Of a stretch of DNA of 64,000 nt, positions 12,330-25,059 are shown one piece after another. Source of the DNA: Arthrobotrys musiformis (lineage: Eukaryota > Ascomycota > Orbiliomycetes > Orbiliales > Orbiliaceae). The notes under the pieces were generated by a model. That model did no database searches. It saw only the letters and a list, made by a program, of their open reading frames with translations, and was not told where the DNA came from. Position numbers and translations under genes: made by a program. The DNA is taken from assembly GCA_036971715.1 (NCBI GenBank), contig JAVHJL010000004.1, positions 4,092,001 through 4,156,000 on the forward strand, in the 5' to 3' direction. Numbering within the stretch: position 1 is the first letter of the stretch; every line of letters starts with the position of its first letter.

Positions 12330-13712
12330 GGGAAGAGCATTGATAGCAAGGTGTTCTATAACGCCACTGCGTAGGCCCACAATAGTGCTTTCTCGTCAAT
12401 AATATCAGGTGGGTATTGGATTAGACACCGTAGCATCTGGTTTACGAGATAATGTTGGATGGCCTGGGATTTGGGAGGCTCATAGCTTTGGAAGCTTTGA
12501 TGTTGATCTAGCTTCAATTGATTTTCATATATCAATGTCGGCTATTATCTAATAGGCTGGTGTAGATACGACAAGGTTACCTAGTTAATTACCTGAATTC
12601 AAGCCGATACTTGGGAGAAGTAGTTTTAAGGATCCACATCCATTTGTAGTCGGGATTCATAATTTATAATTTATCATCGAAATGTCCTTTCAGACAAAAA
12701 TTTCAGGAAGGATGAGCTCCTAATCAAGGCTGCCAACGCGAGACTTCGTCTAAACCATATACAAATTTGTCATAGAAAAGCTCTCATAGTGCATGCATTT
12801 GCAGCTACGTTTGCAACAGCTCGCTAGGCCTATGCGAATTCTCCCACGGGTCGCCCGCGGCCAGCCGGCTCGGCCGTATGGAGCCGATAACCAGCGTGCG
12901 CGTGGGGCTACTGAGATTGCTCTGAGTTTCGGTTTAATACAGAGGAAATCATCTTCCTATAGCTACCCGAGCAATGCCAATTCGGTCAACCTATCGCGCA
13001 AATGCTAACCGATTCCCTCCACAATATAATAACCTATGTATAATGCAGGGACCGAGTTTCCATTCAGGGTCCAGGCACTTGTCGCATAAATGATAGTCGC
13101 CGCATGCCTGCCTCAGTTCCACACGTGCATAGAAAAGGTAGCCTCGAATCCATAGAAAAGGCGGACGAAAATTTTTCAGGCGTAGAGCTCTTGCTCAAAG
13201 AAGTTCCTGAAAAATAAAACGCAGAGGAACCCTCCCGCGGGGGTTCATCTCGCCGATCCAGCCTGAAGAATTACGCCATAGGATATTGAGTGAACAATAT
13301 AAAATGGGGGTCGTATAATTTCCGCGGGAGGCTTCGATTGTCGGGATAGGTTCTCTCGAATATAGGCACTCGGGCCGAACCGGTCATCCCAACAACATAT
13401 CCGATGGAAAAAATTTGCAGTTAGGGTTTCTCCGAGACCGCTGAACTTACGATGACAATTGCTCCCGCATTCTATGTATATTCCAGTTTCCCCAGTCGCA
13501 TTTTGAGAGGTTGTAGGCCTCATCTGATATAAGGTCAGGCCAACTCACCATGCAGCGGCAAGGGACCTATGAAGTCGAGATATTTGCATCCGTGGGTCCA
13601 ACCCTATTTGAGACAATTATTGCATGTTCTCGGATTGACAATTATACATTAAATCCTACAAAAATTCTATCGGCCTGGTCAATTGCGATTGCGCAAGGGA
13701 AGGAGAAGACAG

Positions 13713-13769
13713 TTTTCTTTCTTCTTCTCCTCCTCCTCCTCCTCCTCCTCCTTCTTCTTTTTTTTCTTC
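13713..13769 (+). repeat. Pyrimidine microsatellite (CTT/CTC)n
   Basis: A 57-nt pure pyrimidine tract with about ten CTC/TCC triplets flanked by CTT and T runs. It lies in the gene-free block and creates spurious poly-Ser, poly-Leu and poly-Phe frames. Confidence 0.9.
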
Positions 13770-16700
13770 GCAATAATATTGGTGGGCTTTCGAGGCCCCC
13801 CGAAATTTAGTTTAAACCCCACAGCTCGCGCTGGTCGCGCAGATTACGCATGCATAAAAGAAAATCTTTCTGTAGGGTATTTTATTGCGAGGGGTGCACA
13901 CAAATAGGGTCAAATTAAACGGCGAGATCTCGAAAGTCGACCGGTTAGAGTCAAAATTTGAACATACCATACTTGTGTATGTAGCGATGGGTCCGGCGTC
14001 AATGTTTTCGCCACATTCCCAACTACCCTTCTCATTTATATCATGATGTCATTCAACGTTAAGAAATGGTGATTCGGAGCAGCTATGTGCTTAAAACCTC
14101 CTATTGCAAGATCTAGGACAACAGAATGGTGGGTGGAGACTCCGGGGCCCATTCCGGACCTCGCAGAGCTCCGGCTGCGGCTCGGGGTATCGGTACCACT
14201 ACATGCTACAAAGGAATTGGGAAAGCGGAGTTGATATCATTATTTGCTTTGCTTTTTTTTGCGTTTATTCGCGTTCTTGGCAGCTGGAGGCGGGCCTGAC
14301 GAGAGCGAGCGTTCCAAACGCTACACATCAAATGCTTCAGATTGCTTTGTGTTGTATGTTGCTGCAATTAATTGCTCCATAACGATCAAAGTTTATTGCA
14401 ATTGCTAGCTTACATTTAGCGTCCGACTGCTTACGCTTTATAAAACTTCCGCTGATGTTTGAGGAGTAGTCAATGGGGTAGGTGAGACGAGCAGTGATAG
14501 ATCTCGCAACTTTTCGGCACAGTTTTCGGTGCACGTTTTTAGGATTAGGACAAGGTGGCTGCGCCAGCGCAGATGGTATCCAAAGGGGCGGGGAGATCAG
14601 CCGCTATGGAGCACTGGCTGCTATGCATAAGTATGCAGTGCACCTAGTATTTCAGCCGTGTATGTAATATGCACAGGAAAAGATTCCCTCGCGCGTGGTG
14701 GCCCGAGGCCGCGGTTGGTTAATTCTAATCATTTCAATAGTCAAAGCCGACCATCAGCGAACTGCAGAGGTGTGGCATCTACTTTCGCAAGCTTATGGCA
14801 TCTTTATAATTACTTGTGTAACGTAACAGCCCGGATATCGTTCAGTTCTTCATCCGTATATACACCATCCTGTGTTAATTAAATCGCACTGGCGGGACAC
14901 TGGCGGAATACCACATGTCTATCTGTAATTTTGCTTCATAAATTGATTATGGGGTGTGCAAGGGTTATATATATATACGTCGGGTGCCATCACATGTGCT
15001 TCGCGTCGTTACAGTTTTGGGATTATCGATATATCTGCGACGGTGTACTCATATATACTTATACGGAATCTGCATATCTGGGAACTTCATGCGCATATGC
15101 TAGCTGCTCAGATGAGCATGAGCTGTCGGCGGTCATCACGCTGTATACGCATATGGACATACAATACTCCGCGGTGCTCTTTCCTTAGGCCGGCTGCATT
15201 AACTCGAGGTCGTGGAGTTTGAGTTAACCGATATACTAGAGAAGATGTATATGTGTGATGATGCATGATGGCCTCAATAGAGACACTGTATATTGCCTAA
15301 TTTGGTCTGCTAAACGTCACTATTGGCCAAAAAACCTGCAGCCTCCCTATAAAATATAGCAGCCTCCTTTACTAGACCAAGCAGCCTCATACATAGCTCT
15401 ATACCCTTTACTTTTTGGTGTAGATTGCACAATTCCGTTCAGAAAATAATTATTAAATAAAATACGGGGGGGAAATATATATATATATATGTATAATTAA
15501 CTTCGAAAATGGCTTTTGGTTAAAATATTGTTTTAAGATCTTGCGCGAGTAAGCTAGAATTAGTAGATCTCAATATTAAGGCTCAAAAGCGGGAGAGGTT
15601 GAGTGTATGTGCCAACGGGGATATCGCCTCAGCGATATCTAAATTTGAGCGTTCAGCGAAATGGCCTCAGAATTGCAGAACCGAAACTATGAGGCCGGTA
15701 TAGGACAACTAGATACGTTAGCGCCGCCACGAAAACGACATGCATGCAAGGGACCCATTTCCCGTGCCAGATGTAGTAGGAACGAAGCGCTGTACCTCAA
15801 GGCCTATCTAAATATTCTGAATTCTAGATGGTGTCGCCCCTGTGGAATCAATTGGAAGGCCCGGGGTTCAAATTTGAACGTGAGGGCTCGAGCGCAAGAC
15901 TGAGCTACTTTAATTGCGAGGCGAATCGATCCGGAACCGCGTTGTTGAATGTTTGCCATACCAATCTTTATCGATCGATACCGCGCTGCCTAGATCCGAG
16001 CGGGCTATGGAAGGGCCCGTTATATATAAAGAAATTTGTATTAATCTATTTCAAATTCGGTTGGAACAACTGTGCGTACGCCGCAGGTCCTGTCAGCTTA
16101 TTGCACACGGGCATGGTTATATCATCATGTCTCGAATTAATCCAACAGCCGGCCCGGTGGGAGCTGTCAAGTCCGACCGGCAACCTTCAACCTTTGCGCG
16201 TTCTCAACAATTGATGAAATGCTAGCGCTGAAACTGGTTGGGCTAAATTCGAAGCTTTGTAATGCACTCATTACAATTCCGGTTTTATCCAGAATTCGAG
16301 ACTACATGTAGAATGATTAATAATTGTGGATCCATTGGCGATAACATCTGCAATATAACGTATATACCTTGATTTGGATAGCGGTAAAATGGTCGAGGTC
16401 TCCCACCCCTCGCCGGTGTTCGCGATTGCGGGAGTCAAGCAATTATACCAATTTTCCTGTGTAATCCTGGCTGTAATATACGATCGTCGCGAGCGACGTA
16501 TTCTGAGATCATATGACAATTGACAATCTATCCTGCAGTGCATCGGTAAATAGGTGGGTCGATGCCGCTCCCAGCGTTGCTTTCGAAATGTGAGATACCT
16601 GGATTATGATGCGTAGGGCGAGTGTAATTCATCGATTGGCTAGCTTAGCATGGATCGTCTGCAAGAGAAAGAATGTTCAACCGAAAGTACTCATATATAT

Positions 16701-19700
16701 TGTAGAGTTGTGATATCGCCGCGCATACATATGCGGTCGCGCAATTTATCGAGCTCTGGAATGCAGTAAACGGATCGGGCCTGAGATAGCGACTAGTCTA
16801 TATTGGAGAAACCCGTACCGCACAGGAAATACAATTTTGACACGTACGTACATACATATGTCCTTGAGGATCGGTCACTCGCCCACGGAACTTCCCTATC
16901 GTTGAGGTTATACGTACGTTAGTGGCTGCAGCTGGGAGCGCTCGAGCCAACAGTAATGATTTCGAAGCATGAAGAGTATTCGAGTATACCGTTTACAAAA
17001 CTGAGGGTGCTAGCTAAGCTATCTCACTTGGACGATTCCAATACCCGCTGATGGATCCTGTCGATCGACGGATCGGTATATCGACATGACGATGATACGT
17101 ACTAACAGCATAGCCTTGCCTTACCACGGTGTGTTGTTTTTCTAGAATTCTGTTGTATGCAAAATATGGAAGCCTTGCTCCTTGCCATGCACCTAGCTGC
17201 ACCAAAACCAGCTGGCAAGCGGGGTAAATGCTCAAGCTCCTTTAAAGCTTTTGCGTCAGCCCCCCAAAGAAGGCCATTCAAAGATTGGCTGCAGAGCCCC
17301 GGGCCCCTCAGGCCCACTGTGCGTATGGACACATGAAAGCAATAATTCGTGCAGATTCGGTGGGAATTGTAGATATACACGAATATTCGAATGCTATTAC
17401 GATATGATAAACGATAGCTATAGGCCTGCCACATAATTGTTTCAATATTGAGAGCCTTGGGGAGACGGGCCAACTAGGATGAACTAATATTTTGGAGATT
17501 TAAGATTATGATCAGTTCCGCAGTGGCCAGCGGACTTCTTCGTCGGTTGGTCAAAAACCCTCGAAGAGTGGGAGTCCTATGAGGCTTCCCGTAGCTAAAT
17601 TTATAAAATCTATCGTTATCGACGTTGCAACTCGCGAGGCTTAGTTGAATAATCGATAAGGGTGTCAGGCGGCCGCCAGGACCTATAGGGGCGGGGTACG
17701 TGCTAAGATCCGATATCGATAAAAGCCCCACCAAAATCAACGTATATACTTCAGGATATATTAAAGCGTGCTGGGTTTAATCCTCGCGCACCCCACGGTG
17801 ATGCATATACATGCATTATCCCGTCCCTAGGTGGTACATGTGAGAATCCTTCACTATCTTGATATTCTACACATGAGGGGTATTCATATGACCAGAAAAC
17901 TGCGGTATTGGTCGGCCCATATGTCGCATCTTGACTACTAGCTTCAGAATAAAGAAGCTGATGGGTGCGGCCGCGAGGAGCATGGACTCGGAATGGTCAT
18001 TACCTGGGTTTTATGTCCATGTGACGGCCCGATAGCCGATCCTCTCGACGGCTTCTAGCTTACCGACAAAACTCGGAGCCATGCCTTCGGGATATCAGCA
18101 CGCCTGACATGACTCTCGCCTGATCGGAAAATTCTAAAGTTGCCGTCGTGCCGCTGTATCTGGACCCGAAGTTTCCGCCGGTCAGAATACCACATCGCAT
18201 TGCTACATCGCTTGCATTGCCGCTCGCGTTTTTTCCCCCCTGCTTTTACATGGCTTCCTTTGCTCCGAACGCATTGAGGGAAAGGGGTAATAGCTCATGA
18301 GATAATATGTTCATTGTTTTTAGCTATAGTCTTAGCCCTGGTATCTTTGGGATTCGGATAACCTCTTTTGGGAAAATCGACATTTTTCTTGGTAACGTAT
18401 ACGTATCTTTGAGTGGCCAATGACGACGACACATCTAGCGATCTACCAGTGATAGACAAAGTGGTAAGACTCCCCAAGAGCGGTTCTGCGCAGGAGGCAA
18501 AATGATAGGTTAGGACTGCTAAAATCGGCTTTACAAACCCATGGGCCCAATGTTTCATTATACGAGTTTATAGAATGGCTGAGTTGCTAATATTACGGAA
18601 TGTATTCATCGGTGTTGGAAATATCTCCCCGATCTGAAGCCACTGTTCTACACTAGAACCGACAACCATTCTAGAGGTCACACCCCTAGCAAATACTCTC
18701 CAGGGCTCTGATGTTGCTGTACGGGCGGTTAGCGCCGTGTGGAAAACTAGCTTACGTAAAATTTGTCTCTAGGCCATATACTATCCTGATGTGCTTGCAT
18801 CTTGATTCCATTCAAGTTACTATGCTAGAAGAACGGTGTTTGGAATACCATTGTAATCTGAATTATATAGCGTTTTTTGCTCCCAATATATACCTTTGTA
18901 ATACGCATTATAGTCACAATACTGTATTGATATCGTATCAATAACCCTCCCTTTCCTGACATAGTAGCTAGCTATAGAAATCTCGTGGTCCCAATTGACC
19001 AATATCTAGAGGTTTTTCAAAAACCACCCCTATACATGTAGCATAATGTTCCAATATTTTTATGGAACGCTTTCTATATTCCTTGTCGACCGCCGATTGC
19101 GGGAAATTTTTATACCTAGGCATTTTATAGATTCTATGTCTGCGTTACAACCAGTCTTTAATACGGCCGTATATAGTATATTAATATTATCATAAGAAAC
19201 CTTACCTATTAGATATCAAGTAACTACTACGTTTGGTTTGGCCTTGTACATTGATCTCATGCTTATTCTCGCAGAAAGGCAGTCTCATAACTAAAAAAGT
19301 TCGAGTGTCGAGACTGGCGAAAGTAACACCTCTGTGAAAGAGAAATGTGCAACGGAGGTTTATTGCAGTCTTGCAATCTTATAAGCGACCGGATTATGTA
19401 AAACCGATGAAAAATAATGCATTGAAAGCAAACTAGGCTGGGTAGCTACCATAAGTCTAGATAAAGATCCAAGTCCTACCAATATAGGTGTAGATCCAAT
19501 TCCTATCAATTTAGACCATATGTATGCGGATTAGGTCTAACCTAATTGCATTAATTGTAGCCTGCACGGGCCTGCTACGATATACTATAGGCATTATCCG
19601 GCCAACAAGTGATTATTTTATATACGCCCGCAAGGCTGACAAAATTCAAAAACTATATATGGGGTGGGCAATGGGAAAACTGAAAAAGGGAACGGTGCAG

Positions 19701-21518
19701 GTAACATCTGCAGAAACTACGCGGATTAGGGAATAAAAAAGATATGTCTTGCGCCGTATCGATTGACGGGTTTACGAACTCTCATTTCCCCCTAATTTAT
19801 ACGGCGACAACTATACAGTACCAGATATTTGTAACCCCCCATAAAAATAAATCTAGGTGATGCGTGTAGTAAGTATACAAATATACAACACCAAACCTCG
19901 ATATAAATGGACCGTTCATTTTACGGTAGGATCCGTTCCGAACCCGACCCAAACTAACTAGCCGAGCTATGCGGAAGTATTATAGAAATCTTGCCTAGTC
20001 ATCTACTAGTTTGCCTACTCAATATAATCTAAACTATTATATACTACTAGTGCACACACAAGAGATAGTTAATATAACTAGGTATACGTTTATAAATTTA
20101 TAGATATGTAGTATCGAATCCATACAACCTAGATTCCATAAATATAGTATTAGCTCATCGCATCCTAGATTCTATATAATATATTATCGAATCCATATAT
20201 ACATTAGGCCCGTATAGCTTCGGATATAAGCCTGTGCCGAAGTAGCTACAAGCTTACCGATATAACAGTCACTTCGTTATTTCGTTCCAGCACTACGTAG
20301 ACCAAACCCAGAACATCCCATATAACCGAGCAAAAAACAGCTTAACCACCCAATTATATCATGCCAGGCCTGATCACCCTTAGAGCTTATTATAGAGCGT
20401 GGGCCAAGTCATGCAGGTACCGAAAAAAAGAGGGGGCTATCAAGCCACGCGCTAGGGTTTGTGCTAGTCAACCTTATTTCAACGTTCAAAGTCCGGGTAT
20501 GGGACTTAAGACCTATGACAGGGGGTAACCCTGTCCGTAAGGTGCGAAGTCGTAGATGCTCGGGTGGGGTGAAGCCCAATGGTGGGTTTATTTTGTGTGT
20601 GATGCCGACGTTCGGGATTTTCGAATTCGTGGTCGTTTTTGTGTTGTATAGACGTTCCGACGTCGACGTCGACGGCGTCGTATATACGTATACAGGTCAA
20701 GCGCTCTACGAGGATATACGATACTTCGTTGGAAACTCGAGGCAAGTATTTTCAAAATTTTTGGACTGCTGGCTACTATACTATCACGATATCGTGAGAT
20801 TTACGGATTTTATATAAAAAGCAATTATGACGGACTTTTATAGCATCGCGCCGAAATATTCATACTGAACGGAACAGAATAATATTAGTTGAGCTACTTG
20901 TGTACTGATGATAATAATAGTACAAATACAAATTTAATGGTTTGACAGCAAAAGGAAAGTGCATACGTCCAGCAAAATATTTGGAAAAAAGGTATGCGTG
21001 GCAATAGCGGGACGGAAGAGTTAACAGGCAAAAAGAAGAGGCAAAGTAAAAAAGAGGAGACGGCACAAAAAGAAAGGACAGTGGAAGAGCGTGAAGTCGA
21101 GAGAGGCCGGGAATTTTGTGCCTGGGAAAGATGCCCTTATCCTGAGGTTTGAGATCGAAAATGACTATGAACTCAATTCCAGTATATCCAGCGTCCCAGG
21201 GTTCCAGGGTTCCAAGACGAGATGAGGTCTAGATTCGTATTGTTGCCGGATTCCTTAAATTTTCCAGTGATATTTACGTAGCGATTCACCCGTGGAAAAA
21301 GGTCCATAATCCAGCAAGAACAAGATAGGTCCCGTATGGAAGCCTTAGGCCAACGAACATCTAGGCATGAATTGCCTCCTGAAAAGTTCAAGTTGGTCCT
21401 AAGTGGATAAAATTATTCCGGCAGTCTGGCTCTGGAATCCAGGTTTTAGAAAGGAATAGAGGGATATATAGTTGGCGCCTGGGACCCCGCCCAGACGCCC
21501 CGGCCTCGGAAAGTAATG

Positions 21519-24500
21519 TTATCCTGCCAGGTGCTGTTGCCTATATCTTTCCATCTGTGCCCTGGCTCTTTTTTTCTTCATATTTAAATCTCTCCTCAAA
21601 AGGCTGGTAGCCCCAATTTCGTCACCCCGCGCATCCTGTGCAGCCTTGTAAACACGGTCTTTATCCATTTTGGGGTGTTTAGTCAAAAGGCTGTGGTATG
21701 CATTTGCGATCCTCTTCTGAGTATCCTCGTCAGGTGGAGAAATATACTTGACCCATTGTTTGGTGCCAACAGAGGCTACCCCGCGAGTGATTGCCTTCAC
21801 CCTCATGACCGCATCATCAGTGATAAGTACTACAGGCCTAATCTCGTCATCGCCAGAAGTAACATTGCTATTGTTATTCAAGTTAAATCGTTGGGCCGAA
21901 ATTTCTCCTTGTGCTTTGGCAGTTTCGATAATGACGTCGTCTAGATTCTTTCGACCTTCTTCGCTATAGTCGTCGATTAACTCTTTGAATTGGCTGGTGA
22001 TATTGTTGATGGCGGATTGTTTGGCGGTGACAACACGGAGCTTGCGCTTATCGCTAAGTGCTTGGGTGATGAGAGAGAGGGCTTGTTGTGAGGTTTCGGA
22101 AATTTTGCCTTCGTTCCTTTGAAGACCTTGAAGCTCTGTTACAACAGAGTATGGCAGAACGATCGACCACTCATTGCTGTCGAGCATCTTCTTGAACGTA
22201 TCGAGGTATTTCACAAGGCTGTTCGTGTCGACGACTACAGTGGTGACGCCGGGCTTGAAGGATTCGGAGGAGAATGTGTCAGATTTTTTGGCTTTTTTCT
22301 CTTGCTCGATGGTGAGACTTGGTTCGTTTAGTTGCTTTCTGAGGTCACGCCTTTGAGCGAGGAGTTGCGTGAGCTCGGGGTTTTCAGTTTCGTCGAAGCT
22401 CTCGATCTCATCGTCATCTAAAGTGGCCGAGCTCATTTCCATATCGACATCAGAGTCGTCTTCCTCCATCATAGAAGAAGGCTCACGGATATCAGTTGGC
22501 GTTGCCTTGTAACTTTGCAATAGAGCCTTCAACTCATTTGAAACAGTAAAGCTAAACCTAACCGGATCGAATTGAATCCAAGGACCATAATTTGCGAATT
22601 TAACCATAAGCCAGAGCATCTTTTCCTCTCGAGCCGGACCCATAGATGGCTGTTCAATAAGTCTTTCGTCGTCATCGACGATTCCACTAAAGTAACCATA
22701 CGGGAAGTACCTTCTAGCGATCTCGAGACCACGCATCATATACTCTTCCGGTAGCGGACGGGAAGCACCTTGGGCGGTTGGGAATATCTCACTGTCCTTA
22801 ATGCTTTCAAGAACGGCATCATTACCCTTATTCTTCTTAAGAAGCGCTGTTCCGTATTCGGCCATTTGTTCCCAAGGGAAAGTCTTAACCACTAAGGCCA
22901 TTCCCTCAGGGTAATGCTTAAGGTAGTCAAGGAAAACGAGCCAGACGTGAATATGGGGTTGGACTGCGGGGTCATTTCCGCGCTCGAAGAAAAGAGAGAG
23001 GATGTCGAAGGACAGTTCCTGTGCATGAGAAAGGGAGATGTCGAAGGAAACGGAACCATCTAACTCGGGCGGGCGGGTAAGAAGAGCGTCTTTGGGATCA
23101 TAGTTATCAATGACCGGTCCGGGTGGGAGACGGTTCTCCTCTGATTTGTTCTGCAGAGTCGCTTTATATGCGGCCTCGGCATCGGCGGTGGCCTTTTGAT
23201 TTTCTTTAGCGGTGGTAGCTAGCTTCATTCTTCCATCTTTGAGATTGTATTGGAATAAGCTAGCGACTCCACAGATGGCAATATAGACACCAGGGACCTT
23301 GAACTTGAGCTTCGAAGTAGTGATCTTCCTGTCGAGGAGGTCTAAGTATTCCTCCTTCTTATCAACGAAGGCATCCTGGTTAACGGCGGTGAAACATATG
23401 GAGTGTAAGAGGACGAAAACAGCATCGGCGGACTGGTTTCCTTCAATATCTTGTTCCTTGAGAGCGGTAGGGTCGAATAAAGTAAGAATGCTCTCGCGGG
23501 CGGCTGAGAATGGTTGAGCAACTGACAAAGCTTTGCAGTAAAAGAACAATTGTTGGAGAATATTAGGGCGGGCGAGGATAGCCAAGTGATGATAGAGACG
23601 GCCAACATGGGGCTGTCGGTCGGTCCCCTTGGAGTACCAAAACCTGGAGACATGCATCCAGACCTCGCGGTCACGTGGGTCGCCTTCCTCAATGGCCATA
23701 CGATAGCGCCCAAGGTCCCCTAAGCATTCTACCCATGTGTCGGCGAAGGCAGGCACTGTCTCATACAAGAGAGCCATCATGGAGTAGGCGAGGTAGATGA
23801 AAGCTAACATGTGTTCGAAGCTTTCTGGAAGACGATGTCTTAACAGTTCAAGAAAGCTATGGATACCATGACGCCACATACGGGCAGGCATAGCATATTT
23901 AGTTGCAAGCTTTCTTAAGGATGGTGCGGCCGAGGGGTGTTGACTAGCTAAAAAGAAGTCATGGTGCTCGTGAAGAAGTGTTCGGTGAAGGGCGATCAAA
24001 GCCTGCCACTGGTCGTTGTTGAGAGGAGGCACCTGCTTGAGACCTTGAGTGGCAGCAGCGGCTTGCTTTGAGTCGACTTCGATACACTTGGCCTCGACCA
24101 TAACAAGGCCAGCGTAGATACCTTTCACTTCAGCAACCAGCTGTTCTTGGGAGATGGGGCGGGTCTCCGGCTGAAGGATAAGCTCAGTAGGCGGCTGTGG
24201 CTCGCAATCATCTGCATCATCAGAAGGATTAACAGTAGGAGGAGGAGAAGCGACAGAGGTAGAGCCAGCGGGAGGGGCTGGTTGAGTAGTCGAGGCAGGA
24301 GTTGGAGTAGCTTGCTTCTTCATAAGCACAGGATTAGGGCCTGCAGAAGGAGGGATGGGGTTCCTCGCTGACTGATTGGACAATCGTTGAGCTGCCCGAG
24401 GCGAACTTGGAGGGGCAACCTGACTCCTTTGGGTCGGAGCGGGCCGGGAGGATGTCTGGGCCGAAGGCTTGATGGAGTCAGATCGAGGATCATATAATCT

Positions 24501-24785
24501 CCCAGCAGAGGCCTGGGAACCTCCCCGACGAGGGTTTCGGACAAAGTCCGGGTCTACTGAATCGACACGGCGGCCAACACCACCACCGACAGGCTTGCGT
24601 CTGTGGGGCCTGGCTGACGGGGTAGCGGCAGGGGTAGCTGAAGCAGCAGCAGGGGGTTCATCTATTTGCATAGAGTCTCCCGCCTGTGCCTGAGGCCCAA
24701 ACGAGGCGGCGGCAGCACCAGCACCAGCACCAGTCGAAGTGGCATTCGGCCTACGGTTAATGTCAATTAGCGGCTTTTTCCTCAT
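21519..24785 (-). CDS. SMG6/EST1-type protein with C-terminal PIN nuclease domain
   Basis: Intronless 1088-aa protein. Residues 1-210 are low-complexity and rich in Ala, Pro and Ser. Residues about 220-480 contain the helical 14-3-3-like/EST1 region, including the DREVWMHVSRFWYSKGTD block, PHVGRLYHHLAILARPN and LFFYCKALSVAQPF, the signature of EST1 RNA/DNA-binding proteins. An acidic linker (about 770-800) precedes a PIN domain (about 848-1010) with VVVDTNSL (D853), NLDD (D949/D950) and LITDD (D990/D991). The acidic triad needed for metal-dependent RNA cleavage in SMG6 therefore looks intact. The C terminus is basic. The family acts in nonsense-mediated decay and, in Est1, in telomere maintenance; the role here is inferred. 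A TATA-like element and a C-rich 5' leader lie upstream. Confidence 0.88.
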   Translation of the reverse strand: MRKKPLIDINRRPNATSTGAGAGAAAASFGPQAQAGDSMQIDEPPAAASATPAATPSARPHRRKPVGGGVGRRVDSVDPDFVRNPRRGGSQASAGRLYDPRSDSIKPSAQTSSRPAPTQRSQVAPPSSPRAAQRLSNQSARNPIPPSAGPNPVLMKKQATPTPASTTQPAPPAGSTSVASPPPTVNPSDDADDCEPQPPTELILQPETRPISQEQLVAEVKGIYAGLVMVEAKCIEVDSKQAAAATQGLKQVPPLNNDQWQALIALHRTLLHEHHDFFLASQHPSAAPSLRKLATKYAMPARMWRHGIHSFLELLRHRLPESFEHMLAFIYLAYSMMALLYETVPAFADTWVECLGDLGRYRMAIEEGDPRDREVWMHVSRFWYSKGTDRQPHVGRLYHHLAILARPNILQQLFFYCKALSVAQPFSAARESILTLFDPTALKEQDIEGNQSADAVFVLLHSICFTAVNQDAFVDKKEEYLDLLDRKITTSKLKFKVPGVYIAICGVASLFQYNLKDGRMKLATTAKENQKATADAEAAYKATLQNKSEENRLPPGPVIDNYDPKDALLTRPPELDGSVSFDISLSHAQELSFDILSLFFERGNDPAVQPHIHVWLVFLDYLKHYPEGMALVVKTFPWEQMAEYGTALLKKNKGNDAVLESIKDSEIFPTAQGASRPLPEEYMMRGLEIARRYFPYGYFSGIVDDDERLIEQPSMGPAREEKMLWLMVKFANYGPWIQFDPVRFSFTVSNELKALLQSYKATPTDIREPSSMMEEDDSDVDMEMSSATLDDDEIESFDETENPELTQLLAQRRDLRKQLNEPSLTIEQEKKAKKSDTFSSESFKPGVTTVVVDTNSLVKYLDTFKKMLDSNEWSIVLPYSVVTELQGLQRNEGKISETSQQALSLITQALSDKRKLRVVTAKQSAINNITSQFKELIDDYSEEGRKNLDDVIIETAKAQGEISAQRFNLNNNSNVTSGDDEIRPVVLITDDAVMRVKAITRGVASVGTKQWVKYISPPDEDTQKRIANAYHSLLTKHPKMDKDRVYKAAQDARGDEIGATSLLRRDLNMKKKRARAQMERYRQQHLAG

Positions 24786-24836
24786 TGTCTATGCTAGAGT
24801 GGTGTGTAGGTATGGTGTGGAGAAGGGGGGTAGGAA

Positions 24837-24849
24837 GGGGGGGGGGGGG
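24837..24849. repeat. Homopolymer G run in the 5' leader of the SMG6-like gene
   Basis: Thirteen consecutive G on the + strand, flanked by further GGGGGG and TAGGAAGGGG blocks (24825-24860), about 50-70 bp before the start codon of the minus-strand gene. The transcript would carry the C-rich strand. Such a run is length-unstable and could fold as a G-quadruplex in the DNA. Confidence 0.9.
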
Positions 24850-24950
24850 TAGGAAGGGGAGAAGGTTCCAATTCGCGGCAGGGTTGGCGGAATGTGGATG
24901 GCAGCTGAACTGTAGCAGTAGCTATATGTTCGCCCCGTCTGTAATTTTGC

Positions 24951-24959
24951 TTATATAAA
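24951..24959 (-). promoter_or_regulatory. Possible TATA box of the SMG6-like gene
   Basis: On the minus strand the sequence reads CTTTATATAAG about 170 bp upstream of the ATG at 24785, in an otherwise GC-rich stretch. Position and sequence fit a TATA element; there is no other support. Confidence 0.35.
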
Positions 24960-25059
24960 GCCCCAGCCCCTCCCCCAATCCATCGCCCTCCCCTCCAACA
25001 GCCCAACCCCACTTTCTCTCATCTAACTATCGAGCCTGAGGCTTCACTGGCCTCAGATC

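Larger units (their letters stand above)
9124..21518. other. 12.4-kb gene-free block
   Basis: No gene is supported. All open frames are under about 130 codons, without domains, signal peptides or matching splice sites. Many TATA/TATATA words and AT-rich stretches (for example 19000-20300) suggest decayed repeat DNA, but I recognise no transposase, reverse transcriptase or terminal repeats. It contains a pyrimidine microsatellite and two copies of a dispersed near-palindromic word, listed separately. A related motif family (TAGATTC, ATCGAATCCATA) recurs loosely at about 20100-20210. Confidence 0.5.

Noticed and set aside
11957..12349. 130-codon minus-strand frame with two WVRDKL-like segments
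   Set aside because: The similarity inside it comes from the dispersed GTAC-centred word, not from coding constraint; no domain or start context.
13550..13907. Two + strand frames with poly-Leu and poly-Ser/Phe runs
   Set aside because: They are produced by the (CTT/CTC) microsatellite and have no other support.
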